Assembly (NCBI RefSeq): GCF_025499425.1 | Contig: NZ_JAIMCB010000003.1 | Location: forward strand, 310,001 to 374,000 | Length of the DNA: 64,000 nt | Direction: 5' to 3' | Source of the DNA: Acidiferrimicrobium sp. IK | GTDB taxonomy: Bacteria; Actinomycetota; Acidimicrobiia; Acidimicrobiales; Palsa-688 | In this document: piece by piece, positions 49,773-58,118 of the stretch | Layout of the letters: every line of letters starts with the position of its first letter | Numbering within the stretch: the stretch's first letter is position 1 | Translations under genes and position numbers: made by a program | Notes under the pieces: model-generated | What the model was told of the DNA's origin: nothing | The model's input: the letters and a program-made list of their open reading frames with translations, nothing else | Database searches by the model: none

Positions 49773-50882
49773 ATGCAGACTGAGTGCGCGGTCCTGTGGG
49801 AGATGCACGAGGCGTGGACGGTCGAGCCCGTCGAGCTGGACCCGCCCCGAGCGGGGGAGGTCCTCGTACGGATGGTGGCATCGGGGATGTGCCACTCCGA
49901 CGAGCACCTCCGCACCGGTGACCTGCCCGGGATCTACCCGATCATCGGCGGCCACGAAGGGGCCGGCGTCGTGGAGGAGGTGGGCCCCGGCGTCACGGTC
50001 GTCGCTCCCGGCGACCACGTCGTCTTCGGGTTCATCCCGGCCTGCGGGCAGTGCCCCTCCTGCGCCACCGGCCACAGCAACGTGTGTGACCTGGGGGCGT
50101 CGCTCATGGTCGGCCTCCAGCTGGACGGCACCTCCCGCCACCACGCCAGGGGACAGGACCTCTCGACGATGGTGTGCCTCGGCACGTTCGGGCGTCACAC
50201 CGTGGTCAACCAGGCGTCGTGCGTCAAGATCCCCGAGGACATCCCGCTCGAGCTGGCCTGCCTGGTCGGCTGCGGGGTCACGACCGGATGGGGCTCCGCG
50301 GTCTACGCGGCTGGGGTGCAGCCCGGTGACAACGTGGCGGTCATCGGCGTCGGGGGCATCGGGGCCAACGCCATCCAGGGGGCCAGGCTGGCCGGCGCGG
50401 AGCGCATCTTTGCCATCGACCCGGTGGTCTTCAAGCAGGAGAGCGCGCCCCGCTTCGGCGCCACCCACACCGCGGCGTCGGTCGAGGAGGCCTTCGAGCT
50501 GATCCAGAAAGAGACCTGGGGTCGGATGTGCGACAAGGTCATCTGCACGATGGGCGTCGGGTCGGGCCAGCTCATGGCGTCGATCATGGCGCTGGCCGCG
50601 AAGCGGGGACGGGTGGTGGTAACCAACATCCACCCGGCTCTCGACAACGACGTCAACTTGAACCTGTGTGATCTCACGCTGATGGAGAAGCAGATCGTCG
50701 GCACGATCTTCGGCTCGGCCAACATCCGCTACGACATCCCCAAGCTCCTCGAGCTGTACCGCCAGGGTCAGCTCGACCTAGAGGGCCTGGTCACCACGAC
50801 CTATCCCCTCGAGGACATCAACCGCGGCTACGAGGACATGCTCGCGGGAACCAACATCCGCGGGGTGCTGCGCTTCGAGTGA
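49773..50882 (+). CDS. Zinc-dependent alcohol dehydrogenase, NDMA-dependent nicotinoprotein type
   Basis: The 369-residue medium-chain dehydrogenase begins MQTECAVLWEMHEAWTVEPVEL, like NDMA-dependent alcohol dehydrogenases. Zinc ligands are in SGMCHSDEH and GGHEGAG, the structural zinc in CGQCPSCATGHSNVC, and the Rossmann motif is GVGGIGANAIQGA. Members of this branch hold NAD(H) tightly and pass electrons to an external acceptor, for which mycofactocin is the proposed physiological carrier. This links the gene functionally to mftD at 18760. I chose the second ATG, 49773. The KstR-like gene ends 4 bases after its stop, on the other strand. Confidence 0.9.
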   Translation: MQTECAVLWEMHEAWTVEPVELDPPRAGEVLVRMVASGMCHSDEHLRTGDLPGIYPIIGGHEGAGVVEEVGPGVTVVAPGDHVVFGFIPACGQCPSCATGHSNVCDLGASLMVGLQLDGTSRHHARGQDLSTMVCLGTFGRHTVVNQASCVKIPEDIPLELACLVGCGVTTGWGSAVYAAGVQPGDNVAVIGVGGIGANAIQGARLAGAERIFAIDPVVFKQESAPRFGATHTAASVEEAFELIQKETWGRMCDKVICTMGVGSGQLMASIMALAAKRGRVVVTNIHPALDNDVNLNLCDLTLMEKQIVGTIFGSANIRYDIPKLLELYRQGQLDLEGLVTTTYPLEDINRGYEDMLAGTNIRGVLRFE

Positions 50883-50885
50883 GCT

Positions 50886-51563
50886 TCACGCCGGGGCGGC
50901 CGGCGCCCGCCGAGCCCGGGGCTTGGCCTGCCGCGGGTCGAGCAGGAGGTGGCAGGCCCGCTCCAGGTCCTTGTAGACGTCGGCCATGGTGTAGCGGCCC
51001 GAGACCCAGTGCTGGAGCGAGGAGTTCCACACGTGGTCCAGGGTGATGCGGATGTCGGTGGCGGTAGCGGCGTCGACCTCGGTCATCGTCGACTCGAGGA
51101 TACGCCCGAGCAGGTCGGAAGTCGCCCGGCGGTGATCCGCGGAGCGGGGGTCGTTGGAGTTGGCCGCGATGATGAACGCCTCTGCCAGGCGAGGGTCCCG
51201 CTCGAAGGCCCGGGTGGTCCGGCGGAAGAAGTCGTAGGCCCGCTCGGCCATGGTGGCGCCACGGAGCGGTCGGCGGTTCATCTGGGTCTCCACCTCCGAC
51301 GTCCAGTACCCCCACGCCGCGGCGAGCAGCGCGTCCTTGGAGCTGAAGTAGCGGTACAGGGTGCCCAGGGAGATCCCTGCGTTGGCCGCCGTCTCGCGCA
51401 TCTGGACCGCGTCGTAGCCGCCCTCGGCGGCCATCTTGATGGTGGTCTGCAGGATCCGCTCCCGGCGCTCGTTTTGCCGGGCCACCAGCCGGGGCCGGGC
51501 GGGGGCCGCTGGGGCGCTGGGCACCCCGGGCTGCTCCGGCGGGGTCTTGGGTCGTGCGGGCAC
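50886..51563 (-). CDS. KstR-like TetR family regulator
   Basis: The 225-residue protein has the DNA-binding sequence RRERILQTTIKMAAEGGYDAVQMRETAANAGISLGTLYRYFSSKDALLAAAW, very close in wording to KstR (GGYDAVQMR ... GTLYRYFxSK). KstR represses cholesterol-uptake and side-chain catabolic genes and is released by steroid-CoA ligands. The gene lies divergent from the fadE26-like operon, with a 114-base gap carrying palindromes. The N-terminal 25 residues are Pro/Ala-rich and disordered, and so is the tail. It is probably auto-regulated. Confidence 0.87.
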   Translation of the reverse strand: MPARPKTPPEQPGVPSAPAAPARPRLVARQNERRERILQTTIKMAAEGGYDAVQMRETAANAGISLGTLYRYFSSKDALLAAAWGYWTSEVETQMNRRPLRGATMAERAYDFFRRTTRAFERDPRLAEAFIIAANSNDPRSADHRRATSDLLGRILESTMTEVDAATATDIRITLDHVWNSSLQHWVSGRYTMADVYKDLERACHLLLDPRQAKPRARRAPAAPA

Positions 51564-51624
51564 GAACCCATTCTCGCAGACCGCGCCGCCGGCAGAGTCG
51601 ACAAGTCGGTGCCGGCTGACTACA

Positions 51625-51647
51625 TTCTCAGGTGAGAACGCGTTCCT
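51625..51647. promoter_or_regulatory. KstR-like operator between the regulator and fadE26 genes
   Basis: TTCTC-AGGT-GAGAA (51625-51638) overlaps GAGAACGCGTTCCT (51634-51647), the latter including the perfect palindrome GAACGCGTTC and the KstR core AACnnGTT. The pair sits in the divergent promoter region, the right place for a repressor of both genes. Confidence 0.68.
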
Positions 51648-51677
51648 AATCGCGTTCGTGATCTCGGGGAGGGCCTG

Positions 51678-52859
51678 GTGCGGATCGCGTACACCGACGA
51701 GCAGGAGGACCTCCGTCGCGAGTTGCAGTCGTACTTCGCCAAGCTGATGACCGATGAGGTCCGCGACGCCCTCTACTCGGGTACCGGCGACTACGGAGGC
51801 GGTGACCTCTACCGGTCACTGGTGCGCCAGATGGGACGCGACGGCTGGTTGGGGATCGGCTGGCCAGCCGAGTACGGAGGCCAGGACCGCTCGATGCTCG
51901 ACCAGCTGATCTTCACCGACGAGGCCGCGAAGTTCGGGGCTCCCGTCCCGTTCCTCATGGTCAACTCGATCGCCCCGACGATCATGGAGCACGGCAGCGA
52001 CGAGCAGCGCCGTTTCTTCCTGCCCCGCATTCTCGCCGGCGAGATCCACTTCTCGATCGGTTACTCCGAGCCCGACGCCGGCACCGACCTGGCCGCCCTG
52101 CGCACCCGGGCGGAGCGCGACGGCGAGGAATGGGTCATCAACGGGCAGAAGATGTGGACCAGCCTCATCCAGTGGGCCGACTACGTGTGGCTGGCGGCGA
52201 GGACCGATCCGGAGTTGCCCCGCCACAAGGGGCTGTCGCTGTTCGTGGTGCCCACTTCGGCGCCGGGGTTCAGCTGGACGCCGGTCCCGACCATCACCGG
52301 CACGACGACCAGCCAGACCTTCTACGACAACGTCCGGGTCCCCGCCGACGCTCTCATCGGTGAGCCCAACCGAGGGTGGGGGCTGGTGACCGGGCAGCTC
52401 AACCGGGAACGGGTGGCGCTCTGCTCGGCGGCGGGGCTCCAGCAATCCCTCGACGACGTCTTGCGCTGGGCCCGGGCCGCCCGGCTCCCAGACGGCCGGC
52501 GGGTCGTCGACCAGGAATGGGTCCGGCTCAACCTGGCCCGGGTCCACGCCAAAGTCGAGTTCCTCAAGCTCATCAACTGGAAGGTGGCGTGGGGCATCGA
52601 CAAGGGGGTCAGCCCGGCCGACGCGTCGGCGACGAAGGTGTTCGGCACCGAGCTGTCCACCGAGGCCTACCGGCTGCTCATGGAGTGCATCGGCGACGAC
52701 GCCTGCGTGGAGGCCGGGTCCCCCGGCGCGGTGCTTCGGGGTCGCATCGAGCGGTCGCATCGCTCCGCGCTGATCTTGACCTTCGGTGGGGGCACCAACG
52801 AGATCCAACGGGACATCATCGCGATGGTCGGCCTCGGCCTTCCCCGGGCTCCCCGCTAG
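51678..52859 (+). CDS. fadE26: Acyl-CoA dehydrogenase, FadE26 (ChsE4)-like subunit
   Basis: The 393-residue protein closely follows the mycobacterial FadE26 plan: [96 protein letters not shown] and [26 protein letters not shown]. FadE26 pairs with FadE27 in an alpha2beta2 flavoenzyme that dehydrogenates the C27 steroid side-chain acyl-CoA. The partner gene follows 41 bases later. Translation starts at GTG 51678 after a GGGGAGGG. It lies behind the KstR-like operator. Confidence 0.92.
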   Translation: MRIAYTDEQEDLRRELQSYFAKLMTDEVRDALYSGTGDYGGGDLYRSLVRQMGRDGWLGIGWPAEYGGQDRSMLDQLIFTDEAAKFGAPVPFLMVNSIAPTIMEHGSDEQRRFFLPRILAGEIHFSIGYSEPDAGTDLAALRTRAERDGEEWVINGQKMWTSLIQWADYVWLAARTDPELPRHKGLSLFVVPTSAPGFSWTPVPTITGTTTSQTFYDNVRVPADALIGEPNRGWGLVTGQLNRERVALCSAAGLQQSLDDVLRWARAARLPDGRRVVDQEWVRLNLARVHAKVEFLKLINWKVAWGIDKGVSPADASATKVFGTELSTEAYRLLMECIGDDACVEAGSPGAVLRGRIERSHRSALILTFGGGTNEIQRDIIAMVGLGLPRAPR

Positions 52860-52900
52860 CGCGCCCCAACGACCGGGATATCAGGGAGGGAGCACTCCAC

Positions 52901-54034
52901 ATGGACTTCGAGCTATCCGAGGACCAGCACACGCTGGTCGAACTGACCAGGCGGATCCTGCGGGACAAGGTCACCGACGAGGCCACGCGGGCTGCCGACG
53001 CCGAAGCGGACCGTTTCGATCGGGGCCTGTGGGCCGCGCTGGCCGACGCCGGCGTGATCGGCATAGCGCTGCCCGAAGCGGTCGGCGGCGGCGGCCTCGG
53101 CGTCATCGAGCAGACCCTGGTCCTCGAGGAGATGGGCCGAGCCCTGGCTCCGGTCCCTGTCCTGGCGTCGATCGTGATGGGCGCGGCCCCGGTGGCCCGC
53201 TTCGCCACGCCCGCGCAGCGCGAACGGTGGTTGCCCGGCGCCATCGACGGCACCTGCGTGCTGACGGCGGCGTTCGGCGAGGCCGGCCGCGGCGCCGGCG
53301 GCGGGATGCGCACCGACGCCCGCCGCGACGGGACAGGATGGCGGCTGACGGGAGCCAAGACCGCGGTGCCGGCCCTCCCGATCGCCGACGCGGTCGTCGT
53401 CCCCGCCGCGGTGGACGGCGGCGTGGCGGTGTTCTTGGTGGCGACCGACGCGCCCGGCGTCGGGGTCGAACGCCAGCGCTCGACGGGCGGCTGGAGTACC
53501 GGTGCGCTGACCCTCGACGGCGTGCGCCTCGAAGCCGACGCGGTGCTGGGCGGCGTCGAGCACGGCGCCGCAACCCGCCAGTGGATCCTGCAACGGGCGG
53601 TGCTCGGAGTGTGCGCCCACCAGCTGGGAGTCCTCGAGCAGGCGTTGGCGGCCACCGCCGAGTACGCCACCGGGCGGGTGCAGTTCGAACGGCCGATCGC
53701 CACCTTCCAGGCCGTCGGGCACCGGCTGGCCGACTGCTACATCGACGTCGAGGCCGCCCGGCTCACTCTGTGGCAGGCCGCCTGGCGGCTCAGCGAGGGC
53801 CTCGACGCCGGCGTGGAGGTGGGCGTGGCCAAGTACTGGGCGGCCGAGGCCGGCCACCGGGTGGGACACGCCGCGGTGCACATCCACGGCGGGATGGGAG
53901 TAGCGCAGAGCCACTCGCTGCACCGGTACTTCCTCGCGGCCAAGGCCAACGAGTTCCTGCTCGGCGGGGCCACCGAACACCTTCTCGGCGTGGGCGACGC
54001 TCTCGCCGCCAGCGACGCGCCGGCCGCCGGATAG
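52901..54034 (+). CDS. fadE27: Acyl-CoA dehydrogenase, FadE27 (ChsE5)-like subunit
   Basis: The 377-residue protein matches the beta subunit of this heteromeric dehydrogenase. It is shorter and more diverged than the usual [24 protein letters not shown], then [29 protein letters not shown], and a conserved C-terminal domain [73 protein letters not shown]. It should share the FAD site with the FadE26-like subunit. The ATG at 52901 follows AGGGAGGG. It is co-transcribed with fadE26 and echA19. Confidence 0.9.
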   Translation: MDFELSEDQHTLVELTRRILRDKVTDEATRAADAEADRFDRGLWAALADAGVIGIALPEAVGGGGLGVIEQTLVLEEMGRALAPVPVLASIVMGAAPVARFATPAQRERWLPGAIDGTCVLTAAFGEAGRGAGGGMRTDARRDGTGWRLTGAKTAVPALPIADAVVVPAAVDGGVAVFLVATDAPGVGVERQRSTGGWSTGALTLDGVRLEADAVLGGVEHGAATRQWILQRAVLGVCAHQLGVLEQALAATAEYATGRVQFERPIATFQAVGHRLADCYIDVEAARLTLWQAAWRLSEGLDAGVEVGVAKYWAAEAGHRVGHAAVHIHGGMGVAQSHSLHRYFLAAKANEFLLGGATEHLLGVGDALAASDAPAAG

Positions 54035-54065
54035 CCCGCCCGCCTCGACCCCGCCCGCCTCGACC
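54034..54065. repeat. Direct repeat CCCGCCCGCCTCGACC before echA19
   Basis: Two exact copies of a 16-base unit lie in the 77-base gap between fadE27 and echA19. It has no evident coding role and belongs to the same class of short tandem repeats found elsewhere in the window. Confidence 0.7.
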
Positions 54066-54111
54066 CCGATCCTGGACCCGAATTGATCCCGACCCCAAAG
54101 AGGAACCCGGC

Positions 54112-54915
54112 ATGAGCCAACCCCACCTCCTGACCGAACGCGTCGGGGCCACCCTCGTCGTGACGATGAACCGGCCCGACGCCCGCAACGCGCTCTCCTC
54201 CGAGATGCTCGCCCTGCTCGGCGAGGCGTGGGACGAGGTCGACGCCAACCCGGCCATCCGCGTCGCGGTGCTGACCGGTGCCGGCGGCGCCTTTTGCGCC
54301 GGCGCCGACTTGAAGGCGATGACCGCCAAGCACCCGGGGGACTCTTTCGCCGCCGGCGATCAGGCGACCCGCGGCATCGCGGATGGGGTCATCAAGCCGC
54401 TGCTCAAGGGCTACCGGCTGCGCAAACCGCTGATCGCCGCGGTCGAGGGCGCCGCGGTGGCCGGCGGCACCGAGATCCTGCAGGCCACCGACATACGGGT
54501 GGCGGGGGAGAGCGCCCGCTTCGGGGTGTCAGAGGTGAGGTGGTCGCTGTTCCCCCTCGGCGGGTCCACCGTCCGGCTCCGGCGGCAGATCCCCTACACC
54601 CTGGCCGCCGACGTGCTGCTCACCGGACGCCACCTGACCGCCCGCGAAGCGCTGGCGATGGGCCTGATCGGGTACGTGGTCCCCGACGGCGGGGCCTTGG
54701 GCAGGGCGATGGAGATCGCCGAGGTAGTAGCCGCCAACGGCCCGGTCGCCGTGCAGGCGGTGCTCAAGGCCCTGCGCGAGACCGAAGGGCTCCCCGAGGA
54801 CGAGGCGATGCGCGTCGAGAGCCGGATCGGCATGGAGGTGTTCATGAGCGAGGACGCCAAAGAGGGGCCGCGAGCGTTCGCCGAGAAGCGGGCCCCGGTC
54901 TTCCAGGGTCGCTGA
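54112..54915 (+). CDS. echA19: Enoyl-CoA hydratase, EchA19-like
   Basis: The 267-residue crotonase has the oxyanion-hole motifs [18 protein letters not shown] and [71 protein letters not shown]. The sequence runs parallel to mycobacterial EchA19, which hydrates steroid side-chain enoyl-CoAs. The gene completes a likely fadE26-fadE27-echA19 operon. Between fadE27 and echA19 is a short direct repeat of CCCGCCCGCCTCGACC. The stop codon lies in the left base of the terminator hairpin. Confidence 0.92.
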   Translation: MSQPHLLTERVGATLVVTMNRPDARNALSSEMLALLGEAWDEVDANPAIRVAVLTGAGGAFCAGADLKAMTAKHPGDSFAAGDQATRGIADGVIKPLLKGYRLRKPLIAAVEGAAVAGGTEILQATDIRVAGESARFGVSEVRWSLFPLGGSTVRLRRQIPYTLAADVLLTGRHLTAREALAMGLIGYVVPDGGALGRAMEIAEVVAANGPVAVQAVLKALRETEGLPEDEAMRVESRIGMEVFMSEDAKEGPRAFAEKRAPVFQGR

Positions 54916-54948
54916 GCTCTCCCGGCGCTCCCGCGCCGGGAGAGCTCA
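54913..54948. terminator. Bidirectional terminator containing both flanking stop codons
   Basis: A perfect 16-bp stem (TGAGCTCTCCCGGCGC with its inverse, loop TCCC) spans 54913-54948. The first three bases are the echA19 stop and the last three are the stop of the convergent LLM gene. Both messages would thus end in the same hairpin. Confidence 0.85.
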
Positions 54949-55983
54949 GCCGAGGACCGCGGCGGCGATCCGGCGAAGGTCGTCCACCGAGGTGGCGCCG
55001 ACCACCAGCATCGTCACGCCGGCGTCCTCCCACATCGCCAGCTCGTCGCGGATGCGCGCCTCGGTCCCCACCAGGGAGATGTCGGCCGCCAGCTGGCGGG
55101 GGACCGCGGCGATCGCCTCGTCCCTGCGGCCCTGCAAGAACAGGTCCTGGACCACGTCGGCCTCCCGCTCGTAGCCCATCCGGGCGAACACGTCCTTGTG
55201 GAAGTTGACCTCCTTGGCTCCCATTCCTCCGATGTAGAAACCGAGCACCGGGCGCATCGCGTCGAGCGCGCCGTCGCGGTCGTCGGTGACCACCACCGAG
55301 CAGTTGGCCGCGATCTCGAAGTGATCGGCCGTCGAGCGGGCCGTGGGCCTGGCGAAGCCCTCGGCCAGCCAGGAACGGTACAGCGGGGCGGCCTTCGGCG
55401 AGTAGTAGATCGGGAGCCATCCGTCGGCGATCTCCGCGGCCAGCGCGACGTTCTTCGGTCCCTCGGCGCCGAGCAGGATCGGCAGGTCGGCGCGGCGGGG
55501 ATGGGTGATCGGCCGCAACGACTTGCCCAACCCGAGCGACCCTTCCCCCCGGTAGGGCAGCGGGTAGTGGGGGCCGGGGCTGGTGACCGGAGCGGCCCTT
55601 GCCAGCACCTGACGGACGACGCCGACGTACTCCCTGGTGCGGGCCAGCGGCTTGGCGAAGGGCTGCCCGTACCAGCCCTCGACCACCTGCGGGCCTGACA
55701 CCCCGAGGCCGAGCACCATCCGGCCGCCGGAGAGATGGTCGAGGGTGAGGGCGTGCATCGCCGTAGAGGCCGGCGTCCGGGCCGCGATCTGGGCGATGGC
55801 GGTACCCAGCTTTATCCGCGACGTCGCCGACCCCCACCACGCCAGCGGACCGAAGGCGTCAGACCCCCAAGACTCCGCGGCGAACACGGTGTCAAACCCG
55901 AGGGCCTCGGCCGCGGCCACCAGCGATCCGACCCCCTCGGGGGGCGACGCATGCCAGTAACCGAGCTGCAAACCGAGCTTCAT
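54946..55983 (-). CDS. F420/LLM-class oxidoreductase, Rv3520c-like
   Basis: The 345-residue protein starts MKLGLQLGYWHASPP and carries AAEALGFDTVFAAESWGSDAFGPLAWWGSATSRIKLGTAIAQIAARTP, LDHLSGGRMVLGLGVSGPQVVEGWYGQPFAKPLARTREYV and ILLGAEGPKNVALAAEIADGWLPIYYSPKAAP, nearly the same wording as mycobacterial Rv3520c. That protein is an F420-type flavin oxidoreductase in the KstR regulon; its steroid substrate is unresolved. I chose the ATG at 55983. The gene is divergent from the OB-fold/ltp operon, with a KstR-like box in between. Confidence 0.9.
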   Translation of the reverse strand: MKLGLQLGYWHASPPEGVGSLVAAAEALGFDTVFAAESWGSDAFGPLAWWGSATSRIKLGTAIAQIAARTPASTAMHALTLDHLSGGRMVLGLGVSGPQVVEGWYGQPFAKPLARTREYVGVVRQVLARAAPVTSPGPHYPLPYRGEGSLGLGKSLRPITHPRRADLPILLGAEGPKNVALAAEIADGWLPIYYSPKAAPLYRSWLAEGFARPTARSTADHFEIAANCSVVVTDDRDGALDAMRPVLGFYIGGMGAKEVNFHKDVFARMGYEREADVVQDLFLQGRRDEAIAAVPRQLAADISLVGTEARIRDELAMWEDAGVTMLVVGATSVDDLRRIAAAVLG

Positions 55984-56040
55984 CGCGTGTCCTCCCCGAC
56001 TGCGGTCGGTCCCACCATAGGCCATCCTTGCCGAGAGAAA

Positions 56041-56054
56041 TAGAATGTGTTCTA
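56041..56054. promoter_or_regulatory. KstR-like box in the divergent LLM/ltp promoter
   Basis: TAGAATGTGTTCTA matches the KstR consensus TnnAACnnGTTnnA at 7 of 8 fixed positions and is a dyad with 5-base arms. It lies 58 bases before the LLM start and 9 bases before the OB-fold gene start, so one site could control both directions. Confidence 0.75.
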
Positions 56055-56062
56055 CTCAAGGG

Positions 56063-56506
56063 GTGACTGAGCCCAGAGCGAGCGAGTCCACCCTCGAGTT
56101 CCCGTACATGCGGACGACCGGCCCGGTGATCGGCCCGTTCCTGCGGGCCTTGGCGCAGCGAAAGATTCTCGGCGTCAGGGACCGGCAGGGGCGCGTCGTG
56201 GTGCCGCCGGTCGAGTACGACCCGCAAACCGGCGAGGCGTTGGGCGAGGAGATGGTCGAGGTCGGCCCCGAGGGGACTGTCGAGGCGTGGACGTGGGTGG
56301 CCGAGCCGCTGGAGAAGCACCCCTTGGACCGTCCGTTCGCGTTCGCCTTGGTCCGGCCCGACGGCGCCGACACCGCGATGGTCCACGCCGTCGACGCCGG
56401 CGACGTCGCGGTGATGACCACCGGGATGCGGGTGGCGGCCCGCTTCAGCGAGGAGCCGGCGGGGCGCATCACCGACCTCGCGGCGTGGGAACCGGTGCGG
56501 TCGTGA
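56063..56506 (+). CDS. DUF35-type OB-fold protein, first part of an Rv3521-like pair
   Basis: The 147-residue protein has the OB-fold of DUF35 partners of thiolase-like enzymes: LRALAQRKILGVRDRQGRVVVPPVEYDPQTGEALGEEMVEVGPEGTVEAWTWVAEPLEKHPLDRPFAFALVRPDGADTAMVHAVDAG. No zinc-ribbon cysteines are present here. In mycobacteria the corresponding gene (Rv3521, as I recall) encodes two such units in one chain; here the second unit is a separate gene that overlaps by GTGA. GTG 56063 is chosen because the preceding ATG lies in the operator. Confidence 0.8.
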   Translation: MTEPRASESTLEFPYMRTTGPVIGPFLRALAQRKILGVRDRQGRVVVPPVEYDPQTGEALGEEMVEVGPEGTVEAWTWVAEPLEKHPLDRPFAFALVRPDGADTAMVHAVDAGDVAVMTTGMRVAARFSEEPAGRITDLAAWEPVRS

Positions 56507-57060
56507 GCGGCGCCGGAGCCAGCGCGGTGACCAAGGAGGACCTGGTGATGAACCATCTGGTCCGCCTGTCGTACCGGGAGGAGCTCTCCCCCAACCTGGA
56601 CCGGTTCGTCGACGGGCTGCTCGAGGGCAAGCTGGTCGGTCAGCGGTGCCCGTCATGCGCGCGGATGTACGTTCCCTCCAAGGGGTACTGCCCGCTGTGC
56701 GTCGTGGCCATGGACGAGTCGGAGGCCGTCGAGGTCGCCCAGGTCGGTACCGTCACCGCCTTCACCGTCATCACGCCGGTGCCGTACTACGGCCAGCAGC
56801 AAGTCGATCCGTTCGTCTACGCGTCGGTGCTGCTCGACGGGGTCGACACGCCGATCACCGGGCAGGACATCACCGGGATCCCCCACGAGCAGGTCCGCTC
56901 GGGGCTGAGGGTCCGGGCGGTGTGGAAGCCGGTCGAGGAGCGCGACGTCAGCCACATCTCCAACCGGGGATGGGGTGGCCTGGACTCGGTGATCTCGTCG
57001 TTCGAGGCCACCGGTGAGCCCGACGCCAGCGAAGACAGCTACGAGGAGTACGCACTGTGA
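56503..57060 (+). CDS. DUF35 OB-fold protein with zinc ribbon
   Basis: The 185-residue protein has a rubredoxin-like zinc ribbon (QRCPSCARMYVPSKGYCPLC, two CxxC pairs at about residues 47-65) followed by an OB-fold (GTVTAFTVITPVPYYGQQQVDPFVYASVLLDGVDTPITGQDITGIP...GLRVRAVWKP). Such proteins are obligate partners of thiolase-like enzymes in sterol side-chain cleavage, as ChsH2 is for Ltp2. GTG 56503 overlaps the preceding stop, and its own stop overlaps the next gene (GTGA), showing tight coupling through four genes. Confidence 0.9.
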   Translation: MSGAGASAVTKEDLVMNHLVRLSYREELSPNLDRFVDGLLEGKLVGQRCPSCARMYVPSKGYCPLCVVAMDESEAVEVAQVGTVTAFTVITPVPYYGQQQVDPFVYASVLLDGVDTPITGQDITGIPHEQVRSGLRVRAVWKPVEERDVSHISNRGWGGLDSVISSFEATGEPDASEDSYEEYAL

Positions 57061-58118
57061 CCGTCACCGATATCGCCGTCGTCGGAGTCGCCCAGAGCGC
57101 CTCCGTGCGCCGCAGCCGGCTGTCGGAGGCGCAGATACTGGTGCCGACGATCGCCGCCGCCATCGAGCAGGCCGGCATCGACCGCCGGGAGGTCGGCTTC
57201 ACCTGCTCCGGCAGCTGCGACTACCTGACCGGCGGCCCGTTCGCGTTCGTGTCCAACCTGGAAGCGGCCGGGGCGTGGCCACCCATCGCCGAGTCCCACG
57301 TGGAAGCCGACGGGGCCTTCGCCCTCTACGAGGCCTGGGTCCGCCTGCAAGAAGGCGACATCGACGTCGCCCTGGCGTTCGGGTCGGGCAAGTCGTCGCC
57401 GTCGCAGCCCTCCGAGGTGTGGGCGCAGCAGCTCGACCCGTACTTCCTTGCGCCGCTCGGGCTCGACCCGCCCTCCCTGGCCGGGCTGCAGGCACGGGCG
57501 GTGCTCGACGCCGGCCTGGCCACCGAGCGGGACTTCGCGGAGGTGGTGGCCCGCAGCCGTCGCAACGCGGCGGGCAACCCTCACGCCCAGCTGCGCACCC
57601 CCGTAGACGTCGAGGCGCTCCTCTCGCAGCCCTACGTCCGCGACCCGCTGCGCCGCCACGACCTCCCCCCGATCTCCGACGGCGCGGCGGCGGTGGTCCT
57701 GGCCCGGGGGGACCGGGCGAGGCAGCTGTGCGAACGGCCGGCGTGGATCAAGGGCTTCGACCATCGAGTGGAGGAGCATCTCCCCGGCCTGCGGGACCTG
57801 ACCCGCTCGGCGTCGACCAGCCTGGCCGCGGCCAAAGCCGGTTACGACGGCGGCCCGCTCGACGTCGCCGAGGTGTCGGCGACCTTCTCGCCTCAGGAGG
57901 GGATCTTGGTGCGGGCACTGGGCCTGGACGGGGACGTGGCGGTCAACCCCTCCGGCGGTCCGCTGGCCGCCAACCCGGTGATGGCCGTCGGGCTGGTCCG
58001 CATCATCGAGGCGGCGACGAGGATCATGGACGGACAGGCGCAGCGGGCCCTGGCCCACGTCACGGCGGGGCCGCTGCTGCAACAAAACTTGGTGTGCTAC
58101 ATGGAGGGCGAGCAGTGA
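57057..58118 (+). CDS. Thiolase-like lipid-transfer protein, Ltp4-like
   Basis: The 353-residue protein has a thiolase fold (VTDIAVVGVAQSASVRR, VGFTCSGSCDYLTGGPFAF, DLPPISDGAAAVVLARGDRA, VNPSGGPLAANPVMAVGLVRIIEAATRI), but the nucleophile region reads SHVEADGAFALYEAW with no Cys. It is thus a non-decarboxylating, thiolase-related enzyme like mycobacterial Ltp4. Partnered with the DUF35 protein it may act as an aldol-lyase (retro-aldolase), the mechanism shown for Ltp2-ChsH2. It starts at GTG within the preceding stop. Confidence 0.87.
   Translation: MTVTDIAVVGVAQSASVRRSRLSEAQILVPTIAAAIEQAGIDRREVGFTCSGSCDYLTGGPFAFVSNLEAAGAWPPIAESHVEADGAFALYEAWVRLQEGDIDVALAFGSGKSSPSQPSEVWAQQLDPYFLAPLGLDPPSLAGLQARAVLDAGLATERDFAEVVARSRRNAAGNPHAQLRTPVDVEALLSQPYVRDPLRRHDLPPISDGAAAVVLARGDRARQLCERPAWIKGFDHRVEEHLPGLRDLTRSASTSLAAAKAGYDGGPLDVAEVSATFSPQEGILVRALGLDGDVAVNPSGGPLAANPVMAVGLVRIIEAATRIMDGQAQRALAHVTAGPLLQQNLVCYMEGEQ

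Noticed and set aside
57014..58114. Fusion of the Ltp3-like frame with 367 upstream codons
   Set aside because: The upstream part is an out-of-phase shadow of the Ltp4-like gene; GTG 58115 overlapping its stop is the natural start.
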